DNA of 60,388 nucleotides from Pirellulales bacterium (GTDB lineage Bacteria; Planctomycetota; Planctomycetia; Pirellulales; JAEUIK01): assembly GCA_019745975.1 (NCBI GenBank), contig JAIESQ010000004.1, forward strand, positions 1 through 60,388, given 5' to 3'. Shown here piece after piece: positions 9,260 to 17,802 of the stretch. Numbering within the stretch: position 1 is the first letter of the stretch; every line of letters starts with the position of its first letter. The notes below the pieces were generated by a model that ran no database searches, was not told the origin of the DNA, and worked only from the letters and a program-made list of their open reading frames with translations. Made by a program: the position numbers and the translations under genes.

Positions 9260-10645
9260 ATGAAAATGCACACCAGCGGCCTGCAACTCGAGTCCGACGC
9301 ACGCCCGGCGGCAGCCGGCGTCGCCTGGCCGCTGTTGCTATGGATGCTGGTAGCCACGTCGCTCGCCTCGTTCCGACAGCGTAGCGGCGACGAGTTGTTC
9401 GATGCCGGCGGCATCGATTGGCAGGTCAAATTCCAAATCCTCTGTTGGACCGCCCTGGGCGCGCTGTGCTGCTGGTTTGTTGTCTCTGGTCGGGCGGACC
9501 TGCGGTTGCTGCGGCGCGGCCCGCTCTTCTGGTACACCGGCTTCGCGCTCTGGGCCATGGTCTCGGCCCTTTGGTCTCCCGCGCCCGCCCTGACCGCCTT
9601 TCGCGGTTTCCAGCATCTTGTGGCGGTCGGCTTGGCGATCTCGCTGGGCGTGAACTTGCACCGCATTTACCTGTTCATTGGTGTTTTCCTGCTGGTGAAT
9701 TGGGTCCTCGTGGTGATGGGACTATTGGGCTTGGACCTCGGGCAGGCTTGGATTCGCGATCCCGTGCATCCGGATACCTACTACGAGGGCCCCTGGCGTT
9801 TCGCTAGCGCCTACGGTCATCCGAGCTGGATTTCGATCGTGGCCGCCGTTGGTGCCGTTGGCCTCGCCGCGCGAACTCGTGGCCGCCAGTGGCTATGGGC
9901 TGGCCCGGTTGTCGCCTGGTTCGTGGTCACGAATCTGGCAACGATGAGCCGCACCGCCATCGCGGGCATGGTTGGTGGCTTCGTCGTGGCGGCCTTTGGG
10001 CGCCGCAGCTTGCTGCCGCTCGTTTGCCTGGTTGGATTCGTCTCCGCGGCCGTGTTGTTGCCCGATCCAACGCGCGATGCGATGGGCTGGTTCGTCCGTC
10101 GCGGTCAGTCGAGCGAGGATTTCAAGTCGCTCACCGGTCGCAAGGCTCTCTACCGCGAGGCATTGCGCCGCGCTGAGCAGGCGTGGCCGCTAGGCACCGG
10201 CTTTCAGAGCGGCCGCGTCAACCCGCTCGACGAAACGGGCAGCCTGGTCAGCATGGGACACGCCCACAACCTGGTCCTTGAATCGCTTTCCGGTCTAGGT
10301 TTGCCAGGCATGCTGTTGGCGTTAATGGTCGTCGCGTCAACGGTAGCCAACCTGGGACTTTTGCTCTGGATGTATCCCGAACGGGGGACCGTCGATCCGG
10401 CGCCGAGTTGGGAACTAGCCGCCATGCTGGTTCCATTGTTTGCCTTTTGCGTCCTCGACTCGGGATTTGCTTCTCGAGTCGATAGTACGACGCTCTTGTT
10501 TGTCGCTGTGCTCGCCAGACTACAAACCACAATCGGCGACGCGCACCTGCCTGGCGTGACAACCGCTGCCAAACCCCAGGCCCTTGAGCGAATGTCGGAC
10601 CACTTACCACAGCGGCAGTCTGATCGATTGGGATTGAGCTCGTAA
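9260..10645 (+). CDS. O-antigen ligase/polymerase-like membrane protein (Wzy-type)
   Basis: This 461-residue multi-pass protein has a large periplasmic loop and the conserved ASAYGHPSWISI and GHAHNLVLESLSGLGLPG motifs characteristic of the O-antigen ligase/polymerase superfamily. It probably polymerises flipped repeat units at the periplasmic face. The stop codon overlaps the next gene's start (TAATG at 10643-10647), indicating translational coupling with the glycosyltransferase. Polymerase versus ligase cannot be separated from sequence alone, but the surrounding initiation, flippase and chain-length genes favour a polymerase. Confidence 0.83.
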   Translation: MKMHTSGLQLESDARPAAAGVAWPLLLWMLVATSLASFRQRSGDELFDAGGIDWQVKFQILCWTALGALCCWFVVSGRADLRLLRRGPLFWYTGFALWAMVSALWSPAPALTAFRGFQHLVAVGLAISLGVNLHRIYLFIGVFLLVNWVLVVMGLLGLDLGQAWIRDPVHPDTYYEGPWRFASAYGHPSWISIVAAVGAVGLAARTRGRQWLWAGPVVAWFVVTNLATMSRTAIAGMVGGFVVAAFGRRSLLPLVCLVGFVSAAVLLPDPTRDAMGWFVRRGQSSEDFKSLTGRKALYREALRRAEQAWPLGTGFQSGRVNPLDETGSLVSMGHAHNLVLESLSGLGLPGMLLALMVVASTVANLGLLLWMYPERGTVDPAPSWELAAMLVPLFAFCVLDSGFASRVDSTTLLFVAVLARLQTTIGDAHLPGVTTAAKPQALERMSDHLPQRQSDRLGLSS

Positions 10646-11658
10646 TGATCGAAGCACGCCAGAGTAGTTCGACGATGAGCGAAGTCGCGGTTCTAATGGC
10701 CGCTTACAACGGCTTGCCGTACCTGCCAGCCGCGGTCGAGTCGATTCGCGCGCAAACGCTGCGCGACTGGACGCTGGTGATCGTCGACGACGGTTCGACC
10801 GATGGCTCGTCGGATTACTTGCGCGGTCTCGACGACCCACGCATCGAGATCATCGAGCAAGCCAATCAAGGCCTGGGCTTGGCGCTCAATCGCGGCCTGG
10901 CCGCTTGCCGCGCGCCGCTGGTGGCGCGGATGGACGCCGACGACGTCGCGCATCCCACGCGGCTCGCCGAGCAGGTGGATTTCATGCGACGCCACCCGGA
11001 AGTTGGCTTGCTCGGCACGCAAATCCAACGGCTCGGCAGCCGGCGGATCGGCACGGCGTCGGTGCTCGCCACGCGCCACCGCGACATCGTTCGCGACTTG
11101 CTCGATGGCAAGCCGGCGATGTACCACCCCACGGTGATGTTTCGCACCCAGTTGGCTCACGAAATTGGCGGCTACTGGGCCAAGGTGCTCGGCGAAGAAT
11201 GGGATTTCTTCCTCCGGATGGCCGAGCGTGCCGAACTGGCGAATCTCGATCGCGTGCTGCTCTCCTATCGCATTCACACCGGCAGCCTGACCGGCGCCAA
11301 CATGCGGCAGATGCGCTGGTCGGTTGCATACGCCATCGATTGCGCCTGCCGGCGGCAAGCGGGAGAGGTGTCTGTCGCGTACGACACTTGGTGCGCATCC
11401 CAAGCGCAACTGTCGTTTTGGCGCCGAGCGACCGAGCGGGTGGAAATGTACGCGCGCTGCCAGTATCGCATCGCGCTGGGCGAGCTGTTGGGCAGCCACC
11501 CCTGGCGCGGATATGCGCGGCTGGGTTTGTCGGCCGCCTGCTCCCCCAAGCTGACCAGCCAGCGTGTGTGGGCGGTCGCCGCCAAGTGGGGGACGCGAGT
11601 TCGTCAATGGTCGAAGCCCTGGACAGCTAACACCGCCACAACGGGGGGCAACTCGTGA
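10645..11658 (+). CDS. Glycosyltransferase family 2
   Basis: This GT-A fold glycosyltransferase (337 aa) carries VAVLMAAYNG-like N-terminal features, the LVIVDDGSTDGSSDYL nucleotide-binding motif and the metal-binding DxD as ARMDADDVAHP. EEWDFFLRMAERA carries the ED/RxxR-like acceptor region. It probably adds one sugar to the lipid-linked repeat unit on the cytoplasmic side. The ATG at 10675, just before SEVAVL, may be the true start because the first ten residues are not part of the fold. It is coupled to the polymerase gene through a one-base overlap and runs four bases into the next gene. Confidence 0.88.
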   Translation: MIEARQSSSTMSEVAVLMAAYNGLPYLPAAVESIRAQTLRDWTLVIVDDGSTDGSSDYLRGLDDPRIEIIEQANQGLGLALNRGLAACRAPLVARMDADDVAHPTRLAEQVDFMRRHPEVGLLGTQIQRLGSRRIGTASVLATRHRDIVRDLLDGKPAMYHPTVMFRTQLAHEIGGYWAKVLGEEWDFFLRMAERAELANLDRVLLSYRIHTGSLTGANMRQMRWSVAYAIDCACRRQAGEVSVAYDTWCASQAQLSFWRRATERVEMYARCQYRIALGELLGSHPWRGYARLGLSAACSPKLTSQRVWAVAAKWGTRVRQWSKPWTANTATTGGNS

Positions 11659-13328
11659 GTTCGATGTTATCGGTGGAATCCACGCTACCTGTTGTCAGCT
11701 CGGCCCCGAACCGGCGTGCCAGTTTATTGGGGTGCCAGTTCGATATCGTCAGCGAGGCCCAGACGCTAGACGAATGCCTGGCCTGGTGTGACGAAGAGCC
11801 ACGTCGCTCGCGCCTGCTCGTCACGGTCAACGTCGGCATTCTCATGATGATGCGCCGCGATCGAGAATTGCAGCGCGCCTGTCGTGACAGCGATTTGTTG
11901 GTCGCAGATGGAGTGCCCCTTGTTTGGGCGGCTTCCTTGCTAGGTGCTCCCCTGGCGGGGCGCGTTTGCGGCTGCGATCTGATGGCGCGGCTGCTCGAGC
12001 GCGGCCGTCCCGACGGGTTGCGAGTCTTCTTCCTCGGAGCGCGCGAAGAAGTCGTGACAACGCTCGTCGAGCAAGTCGAACGACAGTGCCCCGATGTGAT
12101 CGTGGCTGGCTATCGCAATGGTTACTTTTCCCCCGATGAGCATGCCGAGATCGTGCAGCAGGTGCGCGACGCGCGCGCCGATGTCCTCTTCGTCGGCATG
12201 CCTACGCCGTTCAAGGAAACTTGGTGCTACGCACATCGCGAGGAGCTATGCACGCCCGTCATTATTGGCGTCGGGGGCAGCTTCGATGTCCTAGCCGGTT
12301 ATATACGCCGCGCACCGCTGTGGATGCAGCGGACAGGTCTCGAGTGGTCGTGGCGTCTGTGGCAAGAGCCGCGCAAGATGTGGTGCCGCTACCTGGTCAC
12401 GAATACTCAGTTCCTGCTGCTGTTCGCCGCGGCGCTGCTCTCGCGCCTGCGCCACTTCCACCCGTTTGCAGCGAAAGGGCGTGCCATGTCGGGCGACGAC
12501 GGTTGGAGCGCCGTGGGTTCGTCCGTGCCGACGGTGGGCCAGGTTCCGCCAATCCCGGTCAACGCGGCTTCGTCCCTGTGCATTGTGGTGCCTTGTTTCA
12601 ACGAAGCCGAGAGCATCCCGCAGCTCGCCGAGCGACTGGCCACCGCGGAGGCCAAGTTCGCCGGCCGGTATTCCTGTCAGTTTGTGCTCGTCGACGACGG
12701 CAGCACCGACGGCACCTGGTCGCTCTTGCAGAATGCGTTTGGCCATGAACCGCGGTATCGCCTGGTGCGGCACGATCGCAATCGAGGGATCGCCGCCGCG
12801 ATCATGACCGGCATTCGTGCCGCCGATACCGAGATTGTCTGCTCGATGGATGCCGATTGCACGTACGATCCTGCCCAACTGCTCGACATGCTGCCGCTGC
12901 TCGATGACGGGGTCGATATGGTCACGGCGTCCCCTTATCACCCGCGCGGCGAGGTGCGAAACGTGCCGGCGTGGCGCTTGTTCTACTCCAAGTCGGCGAG
13001 CCGGCTTTACCAGGGCGTGCTGCGTCACAAGCTGCATACCTACACGAGTTGCTTTCGTGTCTACCGCCGGAGCGCCGTCTGCGATTTGGAACTCTCGAAC
13101 TCCGGCGCCGTTGGCATCGTCGAACTGCTCTGGCAACTCGAAGTACGGGGTGGCCGGATCGTGGAGTGCCCCGCCGTTCTCGAGTCTCGCGTCTTTGGTT
13201 ACTCGAAGCTGCGCGTTGCCTCGGTCGTTGCCGGCCACTTGCGTTTGATGGGGCGTGCCTCGTGGTCGCGGGTGCGCGGTCGCGGTGGCGCCCGCCGAAC
13301 AGCGCGATCACTCATCACGACTCAATAG
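11655..13328 (+). CDS. Fused WecG/TagA (GT26) and DPM1-like GT2 glycosyltransferase
   Basis: Two glycosyltransferases appear joined in one 557-residue chain. The N-terminal half (about 20-265) is a WecG/TagA/CpsF enzyme: NVGILMMMRRDRELQRACRD, LLVADGVPLVWAASLLG, RVCGCDLMARLLE and VFFLGARE are its successive signatures. After a short linker, residues from about 310 form a GT2 domain of the dolichol-phosphate-mannose synthase type, with VVPCFNEAES, VLVDDGSTDGTW and the DxD in CSMDADCTYDP. No stop or frameshift separates them. The start is GTG at 11655, overlapping the previous gene by four bases; ATG 11664 is an alternative. The fusion implies two consecutive transfers to the same lipid carrier or physical coupling of the steps. 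Confidence 0.85.
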   Translation: MSSMLSVESTLPVVSSAPNRRASLLGCQFDIVSEAQTLDECLAWCDEEPRRSRLLVTVNVGILMMMRRDRELQRACRDSDLLVADGVPLVWAASLLGAPLAGRVCGCDLMARLLERGRPDGLRVFFLGAREEVVTTLVEQVERQCPDVIVAGYRNGYFSPDEHAEIVQQVRDARADVLFVGMPTPFKETWCYAHREELCTPVIIGVGGSFDVLAGYIRRAPLWMQRTGLEWSWRLWQEPRKMWCRYLVTNTQFLLLFAAALLSRLRHFHPFAAKGRAMSGDDGWSAVGSSVPTVGQVPPIPVNAASSLCIVVPCFNEAESIPQLAERLATAEAKFAGRYSCQFVLVDDGSTDGTWSLLQNAFGHEPRYRLVRHDRNRGIAAAIMTGIRAADTEIVCSMDADCTYDPAQLLDMLPLLDDGVDMVTASPYHPRGEVRNVPAWRLFYSKSASRLYQGVLRHKLHTYTSCFRVYRRSAVCDLELSNSGAVGIVELLWQLEVRGGRIVECPAVLESRVFGYSKLRVASVVAGHLRLMGRASWSRVRGRGGARRTARSLITTQ

Positions 13329-13376
13329 CCAATACCTAGATTGACAACCGCAGAGATTCGCCTTGAGGCCCAGAAG

Positions 13377-14612
13377 ATGAAGCAAGATTCACGAACGCTC
13401 GAGCCACTCGTGCTCCCCTCCGATCAAGACAGCTCGGGGCGCACACTCGGCGCGCAGGAACTCGAACTGCTCGAAGAGGTCATCAGTTCCGGCACGCTGA
13501 CCAGCACCAAAGGCCAGTTCGTCAAACGCTTCGAACGCGCTTTCGCTGAACAGTTGGGCGTCGCGTCAGCCTGGGCTTGCTCGTCGGGGTCGGCGGCGCT
13601 GCATGCCGCTGTCGCCGCGATCGACCCCGAACCGGGCGACGAGATCGTGACGACCGCGATCACCGACATGGGAGCGCTAACACCCGTCCTTTATCAGGCG
13701 GCCATCCCGGTCTTCGCCGATATCGACGCCCGCTCGTACAACGTTACCGCCCAGACGATTGCGGCGGCTCTGAGCCCACGAACCAAGGCGATCGTCGTCA
13801 CGCACCTGTTCGGCAATCCGTGCGAGATGGGGCCGATCATGGAGCTCGCCCGCCAGCGAGGCATCCCGGTTATTGAAGACTGCGCGCAAGCCTTTGGTGC
13901 GCGAGTCGGTGATCGCCCGGTTGGCGCCATCGGCGATATCGGCTGTTTCAGCTTGCAACAGGGAAAGCACATCACCACCGGCGAGGGAGGACTCGTCACC
14001 ACGAACAATGCGGACTACGCCCGGCGGATGTTTCTGTTCATCAACAAAGCCTGGGGCTACGGCGATCCGAACCCTGACCATTACTTCCTGGCGCTCAACT
14101 ACCGCTTAAGCGAGCTGCAAGGAGCCGTCGCCCTGGCCCAACTGGGCAAGCTCAGCGATGTCGTGGCCAGCCGCGTCGAGTTGGCCAATCGCTTGACGAC
14201 CCGACTGGTCGGAGTACCAGGCTTGGGACTACCGACCGTGCCGGCTGGTGCGCTGCACACTTATTGGAAGTATTGCCTCGACGTCGATCCGGCCTTCGTA
14301 CCCGGCGGCTCGGTCGCGCTCGGCCGCGTGCTCAAGGAGCATGGTGTCGCTTGCGCCCCGCGCTACATCCAGAAGCCGGCATTCCGCTGCGCGATCTTTC
14401 AGGAGCAACGCACCTTTGGGCGGAGCCGCTTCCCATTCACGCTGGCACAGCCCAGTGCGATCGACTACGACGCAGCTCGCTTCGAGGGAACATTTGCGGC
14501 ACTCGAGCGAATGCTCGTTTTGCCCTGGAACGAACGCTATACCAACGACCATGTCGACGATCTGGCGGAGCTGATCACTCACGCGATGGAACGCCTGGCG
14601 ACCGACACGTAG
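13377..14612 (+). CDS. DegT/DnrJ/EryC1/StrS family PLP-dependent sugar aminotransferase
   Basis: This enzyme transfers an amino group from glutamate to a keto sugar nucleotide. Family signatures are visible in order: the substrate loop SSGTLTSTKGQFVKRFE, CSSGSAALHAA, EIVTTAITDMG, the PLP ring contact VIEDCAQAFGA, and the Schiff-base lysine in LQQGKHITTGEGG. I use the ATG at 13377 (411 aa), which has GAGG about nine bases upstream; a TTG at 13341 would add 12 residues. It is followed by an oxidoreductase and a hexapeptide acetyltransferase, so the three probably make an N-acetylated amino sugar for the exopolysaccharide. Confidence 0.9.
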   Translation: MKQDSRTLEPLVLPSDQDSSGRTLGAQELELLEEVISSGTLTSTKGQFVKRFERAFAEQLGVASAWACSSGSAALHAAVAAIDPEPGDEIVTTAITDMGALTPVLYQAAIPVFADIDARSYNVTAQTIAAALSPRTKAIVVTHLFGNPCEMGPIMELARQRGIPVIEDCAQAFGARVGDRPVGAIGDIGCFSLQQGKHITTGEGGLVTTNNADYARRMFLFINKAWGYGDPNPDHYFLALNYRLSELQGAVALAQLGKLSDVVASRVELANRLTTRLVGVPGLGLPTVPAGALHTYWKYCLDVDPAFVPGGSVALGRVLKEHGVACAPRYIQKPAFRCAIFQEQRTFGRSRFPFTLAQPSAIDYDAARFEGTFAALERMLVLPWNERYTNDHVDDLAELITHAMERLATDT

Positions 14613-14645
14613 CAAGACTTCGGCTGGCCGGAAAGGGACATCACG

Positions 14646-15698
14646 ATGATCGACGCCTTGAAGCTGCGCTTTGGAATGCTCGGGGCCGGAGCGATTGCCC
14701 AGACCTATGTTCGAGCCTTTGCCCGCTCCAGCGCTGCGCGCCTGGTCGCGATTGCCGATACGAACCGCGAGGCAGCCACGGCTCTGGCCGCCAAGGCCGG
14801 ATGCGCCGGCTTTGGCTCGCATGAAGAACTGGCCGTCGGCAGCGAGTGCGATGCAGTGCTCGTTTGCACGCCCCCGTCGACACATCCCGAAATCTGCAAC
14901 TGGTTTCTGCGGCGTGGCCTCCATGTGCTGTGCGAGAAGCCGCTGGCAATTGACTCCGAGAGTGCAGTCCAAATGTTGGAAGCCGCGCGCGATGGCGGCG
15001 CGCACCTCACCATGGCTTCGAAGTTCCGCTACGCCACCGACGTCGTGCGTGCGCGTGCTTTGGTGCAGCAAGGCATCGTCGGCGAGGTGGTGCTATTCGA
15101 AAACACCTTTACTTCCTACGTCGACATGACCCAGCGCTGGAATTCGCATCCGCCGACCAGTGGCGGTGGCGTGCTCATCGACAATGGCACGCACTCGGTC
15201 GACATCATTCGTTACTTTCTCGGTCCCATCGCCGACTTACAGGTGATCGAGGGAAAGCGCCTGCAGGCCCTCCCGGTCGAGGACACAGTCCGCGTATTCG
15301 CCCGGACCGTCGACGGCGTCATGGCCAGCGTCGACCTGTCGTGGTCGATCCACAAAATCTCGCCCAGCTATATTTGCATCTATGGATCGGCAGGGACGCT
15401 GCAAGTCGGCTGGCAAGAATCAAAATATCGGCTACAGGGAGACACCGAGTGGACGGTTTTCGGCCACGGGTACGATAAACTGCAAGCCTTCAGCAGCCAG
15501 TTGGACAATGTGGCCCGTGCGATTCGCGGCGAAGAGCCGTTCGTGATCGAATCGGCCGACGCGCTGGCTTCGGTCAACGTGATCGAAGCGGCCTACCAAT
15601 CGCTCTGCCGCAACGGCTGGCGACGCGTGGATCGCCCAGCGCAGTCGCGGCCCACAAATCGACTCGCGCCGGCGCCGCTGGCAAGGACCTCGAGATGA
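14646..15698 (+). CDS. Gfo/Idh/MocA family NAD(P)-dependent oxidoreductase
   Basis: This 350-residue dehydrogenase has the N-terminal Rossmann motif FGMLGAGAIAQTYV, the CTPPSTHPEICNWFL segment and the hallmark HVLCEKPLAID, in which EKP carries the catalytic lysine. In amino-sugar pathways such as Wlb/Wbp, family members oxidise or reduce a UDP-sugar before transamination. AAAGGGA lies just upstream of the ATG. The gene overlaps the next one by four bases (ATGA), pointing to co-translation with the acetyltransferase. The exact nucleotide sugar is not determinable from the sequence. Confidence 0.88.
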   Translation: MIDALKLRFGMLGAGAIAQTYVRAFARSSAARLVAIADTNREAATALAAKAGCAGFGSHEELAVGSECDAVLVCTPPSTHPEICNWFLRRGLHVLCEKPLAIDSESAVQMLEAARDGGAHLTMASKFRYATDVVRARALVQQGIVGEVVLFENTFTSYVDMTQRWNSHPPTSGGGVLIDNGTHSVDIIRYFLGPIADLQVIEGKRLQALPVEDTVRVFARTVDGVMASVDLSWSIHKISPSYICIYGSAGTLQVGWQESKYRLQGDTEWTVFGHGYDKLQAFSSQLDNVARAIRGEEPFVIESADALASVNVIEAAYQSLCRNGWRRVDRPAQSRPTNRLAPAPLARTSR

Positions 15699-16414
15699 CC
15701 GTCCGTATCCACCCCACGGCCATCATCGAGGCCGACGTCGAGCTCGGTCCTGGCACGGCAATCTGGGATAACGTGCATATTCGCCGGGGAGCGAAACTCG
15801 GCGCCGAGTGCATCGTCGGCGGCAAGTCGTATATCGCTTACGACGTGCGGATCGGCGATCGCTGCAAGATCAACTCGTTCGTGTACATTTGCCACGCCGT
15901 CACGCTCGAATGCGGCGTGATGATCAGCGCGGGGACGATCTTCACGAACGATCGCTTCCCCCGCGCCACGACGTGCGACTTGCAACATCTTCGCCCCTCG
16001 GAGCCGGACGAGCAGACCCTGCCGACGTTGGTGCGCGAAGGCGCCACGATCGGCGCCGGCTGCGTGATCGGCAACGACCTGACGATCGGCCGCTTCGCCA
16101 TGGTCGGCATGGGCTCGGTCGTCACGCGCTCCCTGCCAGATTTCCATTTGGCGATCGGTAATCCTGCCCGCTCGGTCGGCTGCGTGTGTCGCTGCGGCGA
16201 GCCGCTGCTGCGCTTCGCCGACGGCGATACCGATCGCGAGGACGAAATCGCCTGTCCGGCCTGCGGTCTCGAATTTGCTATTCGCGCGCGACAGGTGCGG
16301 GAGAAGTCCAACGAGGTTGAGGCTCGCGTCGCGTCCTCTACCCCACGACAGCGCACTGCCCGCGATGATCGGCAATTCGCGGTGTCTCCACCGACCCAAC
16401 AGGCCAATCGATGA
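15695..16414 (+). CDS. Left-handed beta-helix N-acetyltransferase (WlbB/WbpD-like) with C-terminal zinc ribbon
   Basis: The first 165 residues are hexapeptide repeats (IHPTAIIEADVELGPGTAIW and so on) that form a left-handed beta helix, and FTNDRFPRA is the motif shared by UDP-2-acetamido-3-amino sugar acetyltransferases. It probably acetylates the 3-amino group introduced by the neighbouring DegT enzyme. A C-terminal extension adds CVCRCGE and CPACGLEF, a likely four-cysteine zinc ribbon that ordinary WlbB proteins lack. It is coupled to the flanking genes by ATGA overlaps at both ends. The acetyltransferase call is firm, and the role of the ribbon is unknown. Confidence 0.87.
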   Translation: MTVRIHPTAIIEADVELGPGTAIWDNVHIRRGAKLGAECIVGGKSYIAYDVRIGDRCKINSFVYICHAVTLECGVMISAGTIFTNDRFPRATTCDLQHLRPSEPDEQTLPTLVREGATIGAGCVIGNDLTIGRFAMVGMGSVVTRSLPDFHLAIGNPARSVGCVCRCGEPLLRFADGDTDREDEIACPACGLEFAIRARQVREKSNEVEARVASSTPRQRTARDDRQFAVSPPTQQANR

Positions 16415-17802
16415 CTAGCGGCCACGCGCACCATTGGGCGGTCGTGGGCGGAGGCATGCTCGGCATGACGCTCGCCCTGCGCCTGGCGCAGCGCGGCCAG
16501 CGCGTCACCCTGTTCGAGGCTGCCGACCACCTTGGCGGACTGGCCGATGCCTGGCAGGTTGGCAATCTTGTTTGGGACCGTCACTATCACGTAACGCTTC
16601 TCTCCGACAGCCACTTGCGGGGCCTGCTTGCCGAGCTGAATCTTGAGCAGGAAGTGCGCTGGGTTGAAACGCGCACCGGCTTTTTCACCGAAAGTCGCTT
16701 GCTCTCGCTGTCAAACAGTTGGGAGTTTCTCCGCTTCCCGCCGCTGGGCCTGCTCGACAAATTGCGATTGGGCCTGACGATCTTCTATGCGTCGAAGCTC
16801 CGCGATTGGCGCCGCCTCGAAAACATCACTGTCGGCGATTGGCTGCGGCGCTGGTCGGGCGAACGAACGTATCGCAAGATCTGGCTGCCACTCTTGCGCG
16901 CCAAGCTCGGTGAGAATCACACGCGCTCGGCGGCTACTTTCATCTGGGCGACGATCGCGCGCTTGTACGCGGCCCGCCGCACCGGCTTGAAAAAGGAGAT
17001 GTTCGGCTACGTTCCCGGCGGCTACGCGCGCGTGCTGGAGCACTTACAGCGGCGTCTGCGGCAGGTCGGCGTCGAAGTGCGCACGGGCCACGCGGTCGAG
17101 CGCGTGCAACGGAGCGGAGCGCAAATAGAGTTCAAGTTCGCGCACGGTGACTGCCAGCAGTTCGATCGCGCGGTTTTGACCGCGCCCGCGCCGGCAATCG
17201 CGCGAATATGCCCGCAGCTATCGGCCGACGAACGAGCCAGGTTTTCCGGAGTCAGCTATCAGGGGGTGGTCTGCGCCTCGCTCGTGTGCCAGCGGCCGCT
17301 AACCGGCTTCTACGTCACGAACATCACCGACGACGCTCCGTTCTCCGGCATCATCGAGATGACCACGCTTGTCGATCCGGCGCATTTTGGCGGGATGTCG
17401 CTGGTTTATCTGCCAAAGTACGTGCCAGCGGACGACCCATTGTTCGATCAGCCTGATGCAAAGATCGAAGCCAGTTTCGTCGCGGCACTCGAACGCATGT
17501 TCCCCTGGTTCAACCGCCAGCAAGTGCAGGCCAGCCGCATCTCGCGGGTGCGCAACGTGATGGCAGTACCCACGCTCGGCTACAGCCAGCGCGTGCCGCC
17601 GCGTCGCACAAGTGTGCCTGGCTTGTTCGCGGTCACGTCCGCGCAGATTGTCAATAACACGCTCAATGTGAACGAAACAATTCGTCTTGCCGAGGAGGCC
17701 CTGACCGACCTGTTACACGACGAGGCGCTTCCCAAGGTATGCATATCACGTGAACGCGAAACAGAAGTCGAAACCGCTGGCCACGTTGTCGTTGGATCTT
17801 GA
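16411..17802 (+). CDS. FAD-dependent amine-oxidase-like protein
   Basis: This 463-residue flavoprotein starts with WAVVGGGMLGMTLALRLAQR and VTLFEAADHLGGLADAW, the FAD-binding signature of protoporphyrinogen oxidase/amine oxidase-like enzymes. Its C-terminal VTSAQIVNNTLNVNETIRLAE closes the flavin site. Members are recurrent in exopolysaccharide clusters, but their substrate is not established to my knowledge. The start overlaps the acetyltransferase gene by four bases. The 3' end overlaps the polysaccharide deacetylase gene by 53 bases, so tight co-expression is likely. Confidence 0.82.
   Translation: MTSGHAHHWAVVGGGMLGMTLALRLAQRGQRVTLFEAADHLGGLADAWQVGNLVWDRHYHVTLLSDSHLRGLLAELNLEQEVRWVETRTGFFTESRLLSLSNSWEFLRFPPLGLLDKLRLGLTIFYASKLRDWRRLENITVGDWLRRWSGERTYRKIWLPLLRAKLGENHTRSAATFIWATIARLYAARRTGLKKEMFGYVPGGYARVLEHLQRRLRQVGVEVRTGHAVERVQRSGAQIEFKFAHGDCQQFDRAVLTAPAPAIARICPQLSADERARFSGVSYQGVVCASLVCQRPLTGFYVTNITDDAPFSGIIEMTTLVDPAHFGGMSLVYLPKYVPADDPLFDQPDAKIEASFVAALERMFPWFNRQQVQASRISRVRNVMAVPTLGYSQRVPPRRTSVPGLFAVTSAQIVNNTLNVNETIRLAEEALTDLLHDEALPKVCISRERETEVETAGHVVVGS

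Noticed and set aside
10693-13238. Two antisense open frames of just over 300 codons each within the glycosyltransferase genes
   Set aside because: The plus-strand frames have clear GT motifs, while the antisense translations have none.
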